This document shows positions 35,576 through 48,324 of a stretch of DNA of 64,000 bases, one piece after another. Each line of letters opens with the position of its first letter. Within the stretch, counting starts at the first letter, position 1. The position numbers and the translations under genes were made by a program. The notes beneath the pieces are model-generated. The model ran no database searches. It was not told the DNA's origin and worked only from the letters and a program-made list of their open reading frames with translations. Origin of the DNA: Sympetrum striolatum (taxonomy: Eukaryota; Arthropoda; Insecta; Odonata; Libellulidae); contig OX388351.1 in NCBI GenBank assembly GCA_947579665.1, positions 58,970,939 to 59,034,938 on the forward strand. The letters are read 5' to 3'.

Positions 35576-38500
35576 TTCGCGAGAAGGAGTGTCTGTGGAT
35601 GTAGATTTAAATAAACAGTCAATAATTCACAAACGATCTAGAATTCCTCCCCTAACCAAATCATCATGTTACTCATTTCTTGACTGAGCATTATTATAAT
35701 GTGCCTTGTAAACGACATGAAACATGCACGGCTACAGTTAACTTGCTAGTCGTGAACGCAAGTCGAAAATCTGGTCGTGCATTTGACCCTGTGAGAACGC
35801 CTCTTAAAAGGGTATACTCATAATAGTTATTTTTGAGAGCGATACATATTTTGTTTAACTGTTATGCTTACAATTTCTCGCATATGTTTTGAGTGGTAAG
35901 CAGTATTTGTTGACAGAATTTAGAATATTTACCTCATTTCCATTTTCATTATGGTTATCCTGAATTCGTGCTATCACAATATCGTATTTATTTTTGCTAT
36001 GAAAATTAGAGCTGCGAGTGAGGTATCGAAATTTTGGTTTTCTCTAATGTAGCACTTCCTACGGAGTCTCTACGATTTACATCAAATGGCTTATAATTTC
36101 GATTCTTTGAATCGGATTCCCATTTACAACTACGTGTAAAATGGAAAATTCTTAACTAACTTATTTAAAATAAACTCTCAGGATGGTTGAAGCTTTTCAG
36201 CTTACATGATAGTGAGCGATTGAAAATTAATTCCAAAGCGAATGTAAGAACACAGTTGGTAATGGTGATATATGTGGAAGCGTTACCCGCAAGATGTCAA
36301 AATTAGTTTGATTTGCTTAAAAAGCCTTAAACAAAATTTTATTACAATTCGTTAGTCTTTATAGAATTGATACCTTCATTCAGAGAATGTTTTATTGACT
36401 TTGAATTTATAATCCTGGCTATGAATCATGATCAGCGGCAGTCATTATAACAGGCTCATGGGTAAATTAGTAAATAACTAAAATTTGGGCATCAGTAAAT
36501 TTTACTTTCACCAAAATTGGAACATTGACCCTTTAACATGTTTAGATGACGGTGTATTTTGCTAATGAAGATCTGCACTTATTTTGCCATACCCTCGCGA
36601 ACAAAACAACAACGCGTTTTTTAAGAATTGAAATCGAATATGCAAGAGTAGATATTTCGATAAATATCTCTTAACAGTCAATATCTGTATAGAGACTATA
36701 GTGTACTTCATCAATTTTTCATCTAGGGAAATATTTTATTTATAATTGCTGCAGCAAATATGTCCTGAATATAGGTGGATACTCCATCGAAGCGTCACAT
36801 TCATGCAAGTCACGAGACGACATGGGCGTGGGTCTTAAAATATCAGTTTCCGGCTCGCTAACACATCCATCAGGAAAAGTCCATTTATTCTTGGTTGTTT
36901 ATATAATTATGCTGAATCTTTTGGTCCAAAAATGAACAAGGACGTCTAAAAATATTTCGTAGGTAGTATTTTCCTTATGGTAAAAATTAGTCGTCTTTAA
37001 GGAAGGGTAAACAAGAAGCAGAGTATTTCGTTGGATGAGTTAAGATATGCAATATTACTGAAATCATTGAAATCGTCCTTCATACCGAATGGGGTTCTAA
37101 AGATTTAAAATTACCGTAGTACTCTGTTCCATCATCGTTTTTACCTTGTTTAACCCCCATATTGACGCTGGCTCCAGTTCCGTAATTGATATATTTTTAT
37201 TAATATAATTTTTTCAAACGTTTAATATTAAAAAAAAACTGTGCATTAATATCTAATCGTTAATTTGAACCTCGCATAAAAGTTTGTTTCGTTGTTTAAT
37301 GGGCTGAAATACTTTTTATGTAAAGTATCCTTCCTTGGAAGATTTCGGGGAATACGTATGGCCGCAAATCTCCGCGATTTTTATATTCTCTACCAGCGTA
37401 GTTTATGTATATGATTAATGTACATTGAGATATTCAGGTGCAGTCAATCTTGATGATGCTTACCAAAAGTTATCGTAGATAGACTTAAAATTTGATGAAT
37501 TAAAATTGATTTCTATTGTGTGCAGACGTATTTACATGCTACAATAGTAAACGGGAGGAATGTATCTTCTTGATCTATAATAACTAAGGCATCACTGACC
37601 CGAATGTTGAAGTATAATCAGTTTGAAAAAATATTAGTCTACGTTTAACAGGATCATTTCTCTTCCTTTGATGAATCTAATTCTTATGGAGGCACTCTTT
37701 AGTTTCTTTACTGAAATCAGAAGAAACTATCAGAACACGGAACCGATAGTGTAGTTTCTTACAGAAAGTTGAGCGTGTACCGGAAGGTCAGGGGGCTTTT
37801 TAGTAAGACTAAAGATAGATTTTATGCCAAACACAAAAAGAAATAATGCATTCAACTCCGGGAAAATGTCCCAGTTCTTCGAATAAACTTGGAAATTCGG
37901 TACATTGCCAGACGGACATCAACAATTTAAAGACCCCGAAGACATTTATGTCCGAATGAATGGGATAAAGAAAGACCTACTACCGCGCATTTCGACACAG
38001 TTTTCTGTTTTATTCCTCCACTTCTAGGCCATTATCACGACCATGGAGAAATAAAGCTCTCGTAAATTTCGCGTTTTACGTAACCTAACGTTTAGAAGTT
38101 ATGAGACAGGAAATGAAAGCAAGTTGACGACTTTACATCTGAGAATTCTTCCACTTTTGCTAGCTTAAGAAGATCATAGAATATCCGCGATGATTAAAGG
38201 GAAAATGTCGTGACTGGTGTCACGTTTTCCCGAACCAAGGACAAGTGAGAGATGAAACCTTATAAATTCCTAGTCTAAGCTAGTATTTTTCTAGGAAGTT
38301 TAATTGCTGATCGTACAAATCACTCATTGAGAACAACATTAAAGGATTTGAAACCAGCAGTGTGGCGAATATTTTATTTTGTTATGTCATTTGTAATTTT
38401 AATATTTTCATCTAAATTTCTTGACTGAATGGATGATGGAACACAAAAATCCCAATTTTGCTTAATAAAGTCCCTTAACAACAATAATAATATTATTAAA

Positions 38501-41500
38501 ACATGGCAGTGCTTAAAATAACTTGAATAATTTTGGCGGAACTAGAAACTTTAACACTTTTATGAAGTAAAACGTTTAAGGTAGCATTAAGCTATTGCTG
38601 GGCTGCCACCATTACCCCTACAATACACGAAAAATGCCAATGCATGATTTCATGCCATTTTAATTTTTAGTTTGACATTAACTTTTTATTTAGATTATTC
38701 CTGTTGAAATAAATAAAATACCATGTGCAAAAATTATCCCATTTTTTTAGCATACCACAATATAATAGTTGACCATTTATTGAATTTTCTTATTAAATCA
38801 TTCATTGAAACTTCAATTCTTTGAATTTACTGTATTCAGTCACTGCCCTTATGTTTTCATTGATGCAAGTAAAAATTATTTTGTTAATGCTACCCTTAAT
38901 TCCCAAAGGCATGCAACTTATCTAGATGATGTATTACTAAGGGATAATCATGGTTACGTTATTTACTTGATAGAGATGTAAGCTCTTTATCATTACCAGA
39001 AGTTGGTACTGAAGAATTGATGAAACTATAACTTCCAAACATTTGCATTCTTTAGATGTAAGACTATCCATATTTACTTCACTACTAAACAAAAATATGA
39101 CTTCAACGTCCAGGTTAATTAACTCAATTCTGATCAAGCATTCGGAACATTTTGATCAGCTTCTTTGTTGATCTTGTGCTGTCCCCATTAAATATTCTAC
39201 CAAAATTTAGGCAAAATTGAGGACTAGGAGTTAATTTTCATGGAGAGAGTAGGAAAACCAAATAACGACTAAAGTAAGTTTAAGGTTTTTGTTCATCATA
39301 CGATTCAGTTCCGGATGACCGTAGGAAATTATTATCTTATTATTATTGCTATTGTTTTGCAGAAGTCAGGTGGCAAGGAGATCGCACTTAATTATTATAT
39401 TTACATTTTTAGTCTAACCAAAGATATATTCTTAGTACCTAAGATAAACAAGACATGGATTGATTTCCCAAATTAAATAAAATCGTAGTCGAAACGAGAC
39501 AATTTTAAATAAGGTATTACTTGTTTCTTTGAATTAATTACATGTGTAGGGTATTATTGTTTTGTCTTCTTGTCTTTTACATCTTATTTTATCTCTAAAT
39601 TTGGTTTTTCTCTCTGTAGTTGTCACAGGTTTTTCACACCACGCTTTATGAGAGTGTTTTCCTGAAGCGGAATTTTTTTCCTAAGATCAGGTCTTTAAAT
39701 CCACAGAGTAGTCTTATTTACTTTTTTCAAGCAATCTCTATCTCCCTTTAACCTTATATAACGAAGGGTTAGATGTAAGAAGATATTTATTTTTCTCAAT
39801 ATTACCCTGAATTATGTCCTTAATTATTATTATTTTTATAATCTATCGCATACTATCCAACAGTAAGATTAAAATATCGCTTTTAAACCATGTAATTACA
39901 GCCACACTATAGCATGTCTATAACCCTAGCATAACCGAAGTATTATTTGTATAGTACTAATTGATCATTGAAAAGGAGTAATCGCAGTCTACGGAAACCC
40001 AGCGGATCATACTTTGATGGAAATTGGCACACAGCAACCGTATCCCTGTCATCCGCGAGCAGTTTCCGAGAGATGATGAGTAGCAACATGCACGTTATCC
40101 GTCCCTCCGTCCCGCATCCTTTCAAGGCGTTACAATATTTTCGGAAGCTGCACGTCTCTTTCGCGAAGCACCGCATTCAACTCTTCCTCAGAATCAAATT
40201 GCCTCCCGTGAAAGAGTTCCCATTGTTATCCCCGTAATCCCCCGGGAATCAAATTTCCCCTTCCCCGGCTTCTTTGAGACGTCTGTGTCACACCTGGGAG
40301 ATAAGATCCGAAAAGAATCGGTTGTTAAAAGTGTCGCGGCGGAAGGAGGGATCTGTGTACAAATTGAGGGGTAACTCGCATCAATGCATCACCTCCTCTC
40401 TTTCCATTAAATAATGGCCCTGGACCAGTTCCCTGGCTGCGTAACCACAATGATTCTTTGGAGACCTCAGTCGGACGCTGAGAGGATGGGGAGGTATTTT
40501 GAACGGCTTCCCTTAATGGCGTACTCTCTATGAGCGGATCTCTTTTGCAACAGTCAAAAGACTTTAGGTACTTCTGAGCCGTGTATCCCCCTTTCTCCTG
40601 CGAGAGGAGCGCTGCTTGTATTTCATGTCCTTTAGTTGCGCCGTTCGAGTGGAGAGAATCGGAGTGGCGATACGTGTATTTTAATCACGTGGTTTCCTCC
40701 TCCCATTCTTGAGACATCGAGAAGGGAGGCGAAGAGTATTTTTATGGGACTATTCCCAACTCTCTTTCGAAACGAGAAAATATCGCGATTGCCCTGAAAG
40801 TTTAACCTCAAACAATTAACAAGTATATGACTATGCGTAATTGAGACCACAAAGTGAACTGCCATCCAATCCGTCGTGTTTAAAACATAATCTATGCATG
40901 GAATATACAAATAGCAAAACAGTTTGAGAATCGCTGCTTAAGAAAAATTTCGCAGATAGATGAAACTTGAGGAAGTTACCTAAGAAAAGGTAGAACGCAC
41001 ATGAATGAATAAATTACGGCATCTAAGAGTTTTCGCGTATTACTGCTAACACTATTCATTATAATAACCCTTTGGCTCGAATAATTCCATCACTTCTTTG
41101 TTTATTGCAACAAAAGCGAGTCATTTAGATTAAAATCATGAAATCATTACTAATTAAATACTGAGGAACTCTTTTATAATTTAAATCTAAAGGTAATTTT
41201 ATAGGGGATGGATTGCATTTAAGTCAACGTACACAAAAATAAATTCATATCTTTATCGCCGCTTCCATATTTAATATCGCCACTATTTCCATGTATCGTT
41301 TTTCTTTTATTTTAATATTTAATTTGCCTACACAGCTGTCCTACGCTGAAAATAAATGTATCGGTAATATAAGAATAAAGAGAAAATCCTCGAATGGGCA
41401 ATGCAGCTTTCTTCTTAATTATTCAGTAGCAGTGAATTAAAATTTTGGATCGCTATTTCCTCTAGCATTCAAGCGAATGCAAAATTTATATTTACAGAAT

Positions 41501-43767
41501 AATACTGCGAATGCATTTTAATAAAACCGTAATTATTTGTACAATGACTTTATTCCTTCTAATATTGTATTGCTCTGATAGAGCCTTGGAAAATTGGGGG
41601 GTCTCAGACTCGTGAACTAAAATTAATGATTGTTTCGTAGGTTGTTCAAATAAAAGCTACTTTTATGAAAGCGTTTACAGCTGTAACTCAGTATTCACCG
41701 TACCAGTCAACGTACCTTTTGCAAGCTATAATTAAGCCTGTCTGGATGTGTTCGAACACGTAACACTGTGAATAGCATGCTCCTTGAGTTTTTTCCCCTT
41801 GCATGGCCTACTAGGGTACGCCTTAGATTAATATAATATTTGGTAAATGTTTATTTGTCATTATCTACTTCAAAAAACCTTATTCTTAAATATTAATCAA
41901 TCACATAATGAATTCAATCAGAAAACTAAGTTTTTAATAGTCATTAAAAAATGCTAAAGTTCATAATTTTTTTGAGACCTAGTGTTATTTTGTACAATTT
42001 CACAGCAAACATTTTAAGAGAAAACAGCACTATTGACTTTTACTACCGGTCTTTAATGATAGGGTTTTCCAATGTGTCGATGCCTTCATTTCTACCCGAA
42101 AATTTCTATATGTAGACTAAACTCGTCTCTATATTCAGTTATGGAAGTTAAATGAGTTTTTTCCTTAGGATTTCTTCTATATATTATCTCAAATAGTGAA
42201 TAATCATTCTTAATAATTATGAATTCTTGGAACTACACCCATGAATATTTTTTCATCCATTAGCGATTCTGAATTTCCCCTATAAGAACAGTCATCCTCA
42301 GCACAAAGCATGTGACGTACATTGTGAAGCAGTGAGATCCCTCTACCAATCATGAATCTCGCAACAATACTTTGGAATTGGGCATTCGTAAATGACATTA
42401 GAAGGATTTGTGAAATCGCATTGCAACCTTTTTGTAAACAACAAATGTTTCCAGCGCGCCATTCCTGTTTTTCCGTGTTGTTGACTGGCAAGATTGCTGT
42501 TTAAAAAAATTGGCGAACCTCAACGTCGAACAAACGTTTTGAACTCCTTTCCGCTGTTTTGAAAGCGATGTTTGCCTATGCGTCCCTCATTTATATTTGA
42601 CTGAATGGTATTTCCCTGTTTTGAGCTTCGTTTGTCAACCACTTTACTCTTCCTGTATGAGCTCGCAGCACTGTTTCCCCCGAAAGAATTGCCCTTTGGA
42701 TGCTCAATTTATTCCTGGAAGTTTCCCTAATGTTTCCTCTTCATTTATGCATTTACCGATGCCAATTGCGGTTGATAATTTTGAATGGATAAATTTATAA
42801 CGAGAATAATGTCAGCTCACGATGGAAAAATTTTCGGGAGGAAATGGTGTTTCGATGATCCCTTCGTTTCCAAGGGGATAAAAAGCTTTCATGCACTCGA
42901 CTGCGGACAAGGTTTTGGAGAGCATCTCCTTCATGCAAGTGACACTGAGTCCTGCCACTCGACTAGATTTCTGGCTCTTTATGTTTTTCCCCGCGCTACT
43001 TTCCCCAACGATGGCAATATATTGGGCCTCATGATATGTGGCAAACAACATCGTGAAGAATCGATGCTCCAATTCCATCATCAGAGGATTGACAGGGTAA
43101 TATGAACCGGGCAAAAATCCCCCCTACGGATCCATCGGGGCCGAAAATAAAACGGGTTACGGTATCTCATTAGCGGTTTTGTACATGACATTGCTTTCAA
43201 TGCGGAGACCTGTGGGTACAATGATATTCCATCGCGAGAGCTTCGGTTGATGCCAGCGGTTAATGTATGCGGGGTGTCGGACCCTGCGCTTGATCAAACG
43301 ATGGCTTTCAACGGGAAATTCGCTCTCGTCACTTTCAAGAAGTTCGGATTGAAACTGATTTCGCGGAGGGACAGTTACTTCAGCGGGGAGCATGAATTAC
43401 AATGATGCGCTGGAAATTCTCGTTCGGAACCCTATGTTGTGCCCTTTGGTGCGTCGGTAAGGAAGTTGTTGCGGCTTTGATTCAAAGGTATTCTGGAGTT
43501 TGGTGGTTAATTTTGGCCGCGGATTCATAAGGGATTATTATTGGGACACAATAGAACTTTGATGTCCAAAGTCGTGATGTAGTTTAATTCTTAAGCTCTT
43601 TAACACTGGGTGAATAATCCTAGAATAGGTCTCACCCAAATCAATGCTACGAGATGGATGTAAAATATATGCATCATTTTCGATTCTGCTGATATAAACA
43701 TATTCTTCTACGGTACAGGGTATTTTTGGTTCAATAAATACTTGAGTGTTTTACCATTTGGTAGGTT
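35576..43767. other. Long stretch without a recognisable gene
   Basis: AT-rich and featureless for most of its length. Two CpG-denser patches stand out: about 39960-40560 (CCGTCCCTCCGTCCCGCATC-type words) and about 42790-43520. The latter has frames of 100-106 codons on opposite strands (42785-43105 plus, 42812-43114 minus) and a 78-codon minus frame at 43157-43393; none resembles a known family, so they are not called genes. Confidence 0.4.
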
Positions 43768-44165
43768 CATGTACACTCAAAAATCCCTACTCAACGCCAT
43801 CTCTTTCATTTCCTTATAATTAACTTCATCCCGTATGTCATCCAACATCTTTTGTCTTTATCTTCCCTTTTAATTTTTACCCTGAATTTTACCCTCAATT
43901 ACAGTCTTCACCAATCCCTCTCGCATCAATATTTGACCCACCCATTCCTTCTGTCTACACTTAATCACTTCGATTAAAACCCTCCCCTCACCAACCATCT
44001 CCAGCACTTCCGTGTTTGTTTTCCTATCAACCCAACTAACTTTTTCAATTCTACGCCATACCCACATTTCGAAAGCCTCCAAAAGTTGACTTCCTCCTTT
44101 CTTAATTTCCACGTTTCGCACCCGTGAAGCAAGACACTCAAAACCAAACATTTTATCAATCTTTT
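43768..44165 (-). pseudogene. LINE reverse transcriptase C-terminal fragment
   Basis: Read on the minus strand the conceptual protein shows the conserved tail found after the reverse transcriptase domain of many animal non-LTR retrotransposons: HGCETW, then after a frameshift LLEAFEMWVWRRIEKVSW, KTNTEVLEMVGEG, a Q(K)EWVGQIL block and LVKTVIEGKIQGK, followed past in-frame stops by MLDDIRDEVNYKEMKEMA. Only this 3' end is present; the endonuclease and catalytic reverse transcriptase domains are absent. That is typical of 5'-truncated, dead LINE copies. The frameshift lies around 44090 and stops occur near 43875 and beyond. Family (RTE-, CR1- or L2-like) cannot be fixed from this piece. Confidence 0.8.
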
Positions 44166-44296
44166 CCTAATTCCAACTTTCTATATAAATACAACTTCAG
44201 TTTACTATCTAATCAAACTGCCTTGAATTAATGCAGTCGTATAAGCCTTAACTTGGTGAAAATCGAAACTAAGATGCATAAAACGGCTTCAATCCC

Positions 44297-44352
44297 CCTG
44301 CCACACGCCGAAAGGCAGCTTGCAGGGTATTAATGTTGATGTAGATGTAGAA
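44297..44352 (-). repeat. Dispersed hairpin-head repeat, fragment
   Basis: On the minus strand: CTACATCTACATCAACATTA, ATACCCTGCAAGCTGCC and TTTCGGCGTGTGGCAGGGGG. It matches the head of the repeat at 9868-10110 but the downstream sequence differs, so only the head is shared or the element is truncated. Confidence 0.55.
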
Positions 44353-44649
44353 TTGTTTAGAAAGTCCCTAATGTCACAGTTGGTAGAAATTAATTTTGTA
44401 AAATGAGTTTCAGAGCAAATTAGTCAATTAAGAAGGATTTCATTACTTATGAACTGCCTGTATCGATGATTATCTTATAAACTTCCGTGAAGCTCAATGC
44501 GAAAAAAATTATTTTGACTTATCTTACTATGTTATGATTCGAGGGAAAATAAATAAAATGGAGCAATATAAAAACGGAAGATGATAGATCACTATGTCAC
44601 CATGGGTGGGGTAACACACGAAAAAAGCCCACCAAGAAACGAAAAAGGT

Positions 44650-44710
44650 GCCGTTGAATAGGGATTTTTTTAATGCACACGAACCTACCGAAAGGTGGAA
44701 AACTCATGCC
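44650..44710 (+). mobile_element. Probable LINE 3' UTR fragment
   Basis: GTTGAATAGGGATTTTTTTA, then ACGAACCTACCGAAAGGTGG and AAAACTC, resembles the sequence just past the stop codon of the minus-strand LINE fragment, read at about 43798-43740 (GAGTAGGGATTTTTGAGTGT, then ATGAACCTACCAAATGG). The two pieces face opposite directions, so they are separate insertions of the same family or an inverted rearrangement. Confidence 0.5.
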
Positions 44711-44984
44711 TGTATCATCTTATAAATTGTTATTTTCCTTTTTCCTATGTACGGCGGGAACTTTACAAATTCAAATTTTGTCACCCTTGAAACGAAATAG
44801 CTGGAATATGCTCATTGAAATAATAACTATCCTAATAATGAATAATAGTAACTATTGTAATAATAATTTCTCTAATGGAAACTAGAAGTCCCCAATTACA
44901 TCCATTTCAATAATTATTACTATTTACAAAGACACACAATCATTCCCTAGCCGGAAAATTCCGACTATATAAGCTGGGATAATA

Positions 44985-45044
44985 GCTGGGATTCGAACCT
45001 GGGCACGGTAGCCAGCACGCTAACCACTCCTCCACCTCAGCCGG
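44985..45044 (-). mobile_element. tRNA-like SINE relic
   Basis: On the minus strand CCGGCTGAGGTGGAGGAGTG is followed by GTTAGCGTGCTGGCTACCGT and GCCCAGGTTCGAATCCCAGC. GGTTCGAATCC is a perfect B box and GTGGTTAGCGTGCTGG is an A-box-like segment. The arms do not give a full cloverleaf. It is probably the head of a SINE unrelated to that at 2868 and 59877. Confidence 0.6.
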
Positions 45045-46186
45045 TTATAATCCTGGTCTGGAATCTTAATAATCCGCGGCGTAAAGGTTTTGTACGATTT
45101 CCTGCCTCAGTAACAATAAATTCGGTAAATCGCTGAATAGTATAGATTTTAAAAATAAATTTCGCTTAGGAAATTTAGCTGAGAAAAGAATGCACTTGAA
45201 AAGCCCTATATGCTATAATTCGAAGACACTTTCAATAGAAAAGCACGGAATCGTTGAACGCGAGGGGTGTTGCGGCTCAAATACTCTCCTCTTTTGATAT
45301 TGACGATTGGTGAAAAGAAGACGGAATTTTCATCCCTCGTTTCTTTGTCTCTCTCCAGACCACCGAGCGAAAAATAAACATCAACGATTCACTCTGTCCT
45401 CACTTATTTTCCGAATCAATAGGACGTTGCTCTTACCGATTCCACATGCCTTGCAGGCAACGCTCGTCCGAAACGGATTCTCCTCTTTGTTGCTACCCTT
45501 TGTTCCTGGAAAATCTTTGCTCGCCAACGCCCCTTCGATCCCTTCGGCAACTCGGGACAAGTCAATTATATGCACGAAATGCGCAAGATGCGCAAAGAGA
45601 GCGTTCTATACCTCCTCCGTGATGATAAAAATTTTAGTCTCATTTCCGCTTTGAAGCTTATGGTATTTACTTCTATCCTGTGAGAGCTCTCCTATCTCTC
45701 GAGCGCTCTCTGTCTCTCTCTCGAGAGAGTTTTTTCCTCGATATCAAGCTCATAGCTGCATGTGAGAATTAACCTTAGTATTTATATGGTAAGCATTGGT
45801 AATTTCGTGATAATTCTTGCTTTTATAAAGATATTTTCCATAAAATATGTTAATATGTTTCTTTTTAATCTTAAATTGCACCAGTTTATGCACCACGATT
45901 CATTTCAACGTTCCTAAGAAGAATTTTCAAGTGAGTTGAAACTTAAAAAAAAAATGGGTTTAGTCACTTGATTCCAACAGTTGATAATTTCGTGATAACC
46001 TTGGTGTTTCCGTGACGGTACTCTGATAATTTCGTAATAGTACCAAGGTAATTTCGAGAGAGTCAAAAAGTTTTTCATTTTCATTATGGTAATCACATAA
46101 ACCGCCTACCACGATTTCTGATAAAATAGTAGTATATTTTGGCGTCTCAATGCATAAAAACTATTGTTTAAATATTATATATATAT
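45045..46186. other. Non-coding stretch
   Basis: A slightly CpG-richer segment around 45240-45660 with an unrecognised 115-codon frame, then a CTCTCGAGAG-type palindromic run around 45700-45730, then AT-rich DNA with ATATAT before the foldback element. Three GATAATTTCGTGATA-like words (about 45800, 45985, 46025) hint at a minor degenerate repeat. Confidence 0.4.
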
Positions 46187-46709
46187 GGGTCATTCCACGC
46201 CAATTCGACAAGGTGATGTCCCTCGAGGTGACCGATTTTGACCAAATTTGGCAGATCGCTTTTATTTGATAACAAAATGAAAACCCCCAAGCCGTTTTGT
46301 AATTAACGCAAACATATACAACATATAAAAAAATGAGAAAAATCGAAGGGGTTACACCGTAAAAAATCGATTTGAAAATTTGAAATTGTTATAACATTTA
46401 TTAAATTGTTTAAATTTTATAAAAACTTCCTATGATTATATTTCCTAACACAAAACCTTTAAATTAAGCTATGTTGTGTATTTTTAGCTTTTATATTACC
46501 GGAGATATGGCCTCGAATGCGGAGGCACTTTTGTAAAATTTCAATTTTTAAACATTGCAATACTTCGTAAAAAATTGCGTTAACTACAAAACGGCTTGGG
46601 AGTTTTCATTTTGTTATCAAATCAAATTGATCTGTCAAATTTGGTCAAAATTGGTTACCTCAAAGGTCAATTTCGCCGATTTCCTTGTCGAATTGGCGTG
46701 GAATTCCCC
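46187..46709. mobile_element. 523-bp foldback DNA element
   Basis: Left end GGGTCATTCCACGCCAATTC GACAAGG and right end CCTTGTCGAATTGGCGTGGA ATTCCCC are inverted. The match continues inward through TTTTGACCAAATTTGGCAGATC versus GATCTGTCAAATTTGGTCAAAA, and further through ATTTGATAACAAAATGAAAA versus TTTTCATTTTGTTATCAAAT and AAGCCGTTTTGTA versus TACAAAACGGCTT. TIRs are therefore about 140 bp. Flanks on both sides are ATATATA, possibly a target duplication but ambiguous in this sequence. No transposase frame; the small open frame at 46596-46802 is within the right arm and not coding. Confidence 0.8.
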
Positions 46710-46899
46710 ATATATAATTTTAAACTCCGTTTAATATATGTTACAAAGGAAAAATTTTTATGCTTAATTTTGTTGCCTAAATGTAACTACAGATCAAGAT
46801 GATGAAAGTTGATATCTATTATATATAGATGCTTCTCCGGATTCATTCATATATATACCTATATAGATAGATAGGATACAAATTCACAGCCTAAACTAC

Positions 46900-47870
46900 A
46901 AGCGTCATTGATCTGAAATTTTTATGACATATTGGCCATAACGTGAAACCCCCAGGAAAAAAGAGACTTTGATCCTCAGTGTCATAGGTTCGATTCCAGA
47001 GGGCCCCAAAGTCCCGATTTTTCCCGTTTGAATGCATTGCCGTGATTTTCGGGAATTAAAAAAAAATACTTTCCGGATAGGTAGAGAAGTAAAACTCAAG
47101 GTGCCTATATTTATGGTCTTGGACTTTCGAAAACATCAATGACTTTTACAAAAGTTATCCTGGGTTCGATGCTAGGACGATGCAAAGATCTGCCCTTTAA
47201 AATACATGGGAGCCGTTTTTCATTATTTTTTTAGATGCACTTATCGAAATGATAGGATGTTCGTGCTTGGCTGGAAGATGTATGGTACGAATAAGTTTTA
47301 GAAAAAAATTTTCATAAGACCGTACTGTTCCTGGGTTCGAAGCCAGAGCACAATAACGTTTCTCTCATAAGGAATATAAAGGAAAAGTAGGACGTCATTT
47401 GAGGCAGTTGTAACCAATATTTCTGCTTGAATTTGCATACGCGGTTAGAGATGGTGTTTTTCTTTTGTGCTGCATAGAAAGTATTGCCTGAAAGACCCGG
47501 GTTCGATGCCGGGCAGTAAAAATATCACCCATATATAATACTATGGGGTATCTTTTCATAATTTTTTTATGCATTTATCGATATGTAAGGGAGCTCTTGC
47601 TTAGATGGAAGATGTATATTAACACTTTGTTTAAGAAAAAAATAGATAAGACCATGCTGTTCCTGGGTTCGATGCCAGAGCACATTATAATTTCTCAAAT
47701 AAGGAGTGTATGTGAATAGTAGGACGTCGTTTGAGGTAGTTGCACCTAATAGTTTTGCTTGAATTTTCACACATAGTTTGATATAGTAATTTTCTATTTT
47801 GCTGCATAGTAAGTACACCAGGAAGACCGGGGTTCGCTGCCAGGTGATTAAATTGCAGCGAATTCTACGA
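46900..47870 (+). repeat. Tandem array of tRNA B-box-bearing monomers with dimeric order
   Basis: The B-box-like word GGTTCG(A/C) recurs at 46987, 47163, 47334, 47500, 47666 and 47831: spacings 176, 171, 166, 166 and 165 bp. Odd-numbered sites resemble one another (TTCGANNCCAGAG; sites 3 and 5 share TTCCTGGGTTCGA and GCCAGAGCACA), as do even-numbered sites (2 and 4 share GGGTTCGATGC and a downstream ATTTTTTTA..TGCA..TTATCGA block; 4 and 6 share AAGACC before and GCCNGG after). The true unit is thus a dimer of about 332 bp, present 2.5-3 times, with the first dimer most diverged. Most sites can form a short stem around an 8-nt loop GTTCGATG (for example CCCGG/CCGGG at site 4). No A box or full cloverleaf is evident. 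Open frames are absent. Confidence 0.8.
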
Positions 47871-48324
47871 ATATTTTGAATTTTTTTTTTCTTTTGATGT
47901 CCGTCCCGGTATATGATGCCGATATGAAATTAGTGTTGTCGATCTGCTTGCAGTATGCAAGCTACATTTTACTCGTACTTCAAATAGTCATCTCCTTTTT
48001 AAACATTAAATTGACAGTAAGGCTAAGTCAACAATTTTAGTGTATGAATAGAAATTGGAACACGGCCGTTAATGAATTAAAGTTTAGAAATAACTCAAAG
48101 GCGTCTTTGAAAACGTTCCGTACCTTCATTGCTACTAGTTGTGAAGGCAAAGATAGACCTAGCTAGGAATCGCCGAATGAATGCACCAATCGAAAGCCAT
48201 ACTGCTATCTTCAGGAATAAATGAAAACAAAGCTGCTTCTTCTGCCCCTAAAAATGATAATATGGCCATTGAAATGTATATTGATCGATTCCTAGAAGGA
48301 TTTTAAACCCTTGCTATTTAAACC

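Noticed and set aside
41746..41765. Palindrome around GTGTTCGAACAC with a B-box-like core
   Set aside because: Short palindrome without other tRNA features; could be chance.
46900..47870. CRISPR-like array or tRNA gene cluster
   Set aside because: The repeats are not short identical repeats with unique spacers; whole monomers are related, and no cloverleaf can be drawn. It is a tandem repeat in eukaryotic DNA.
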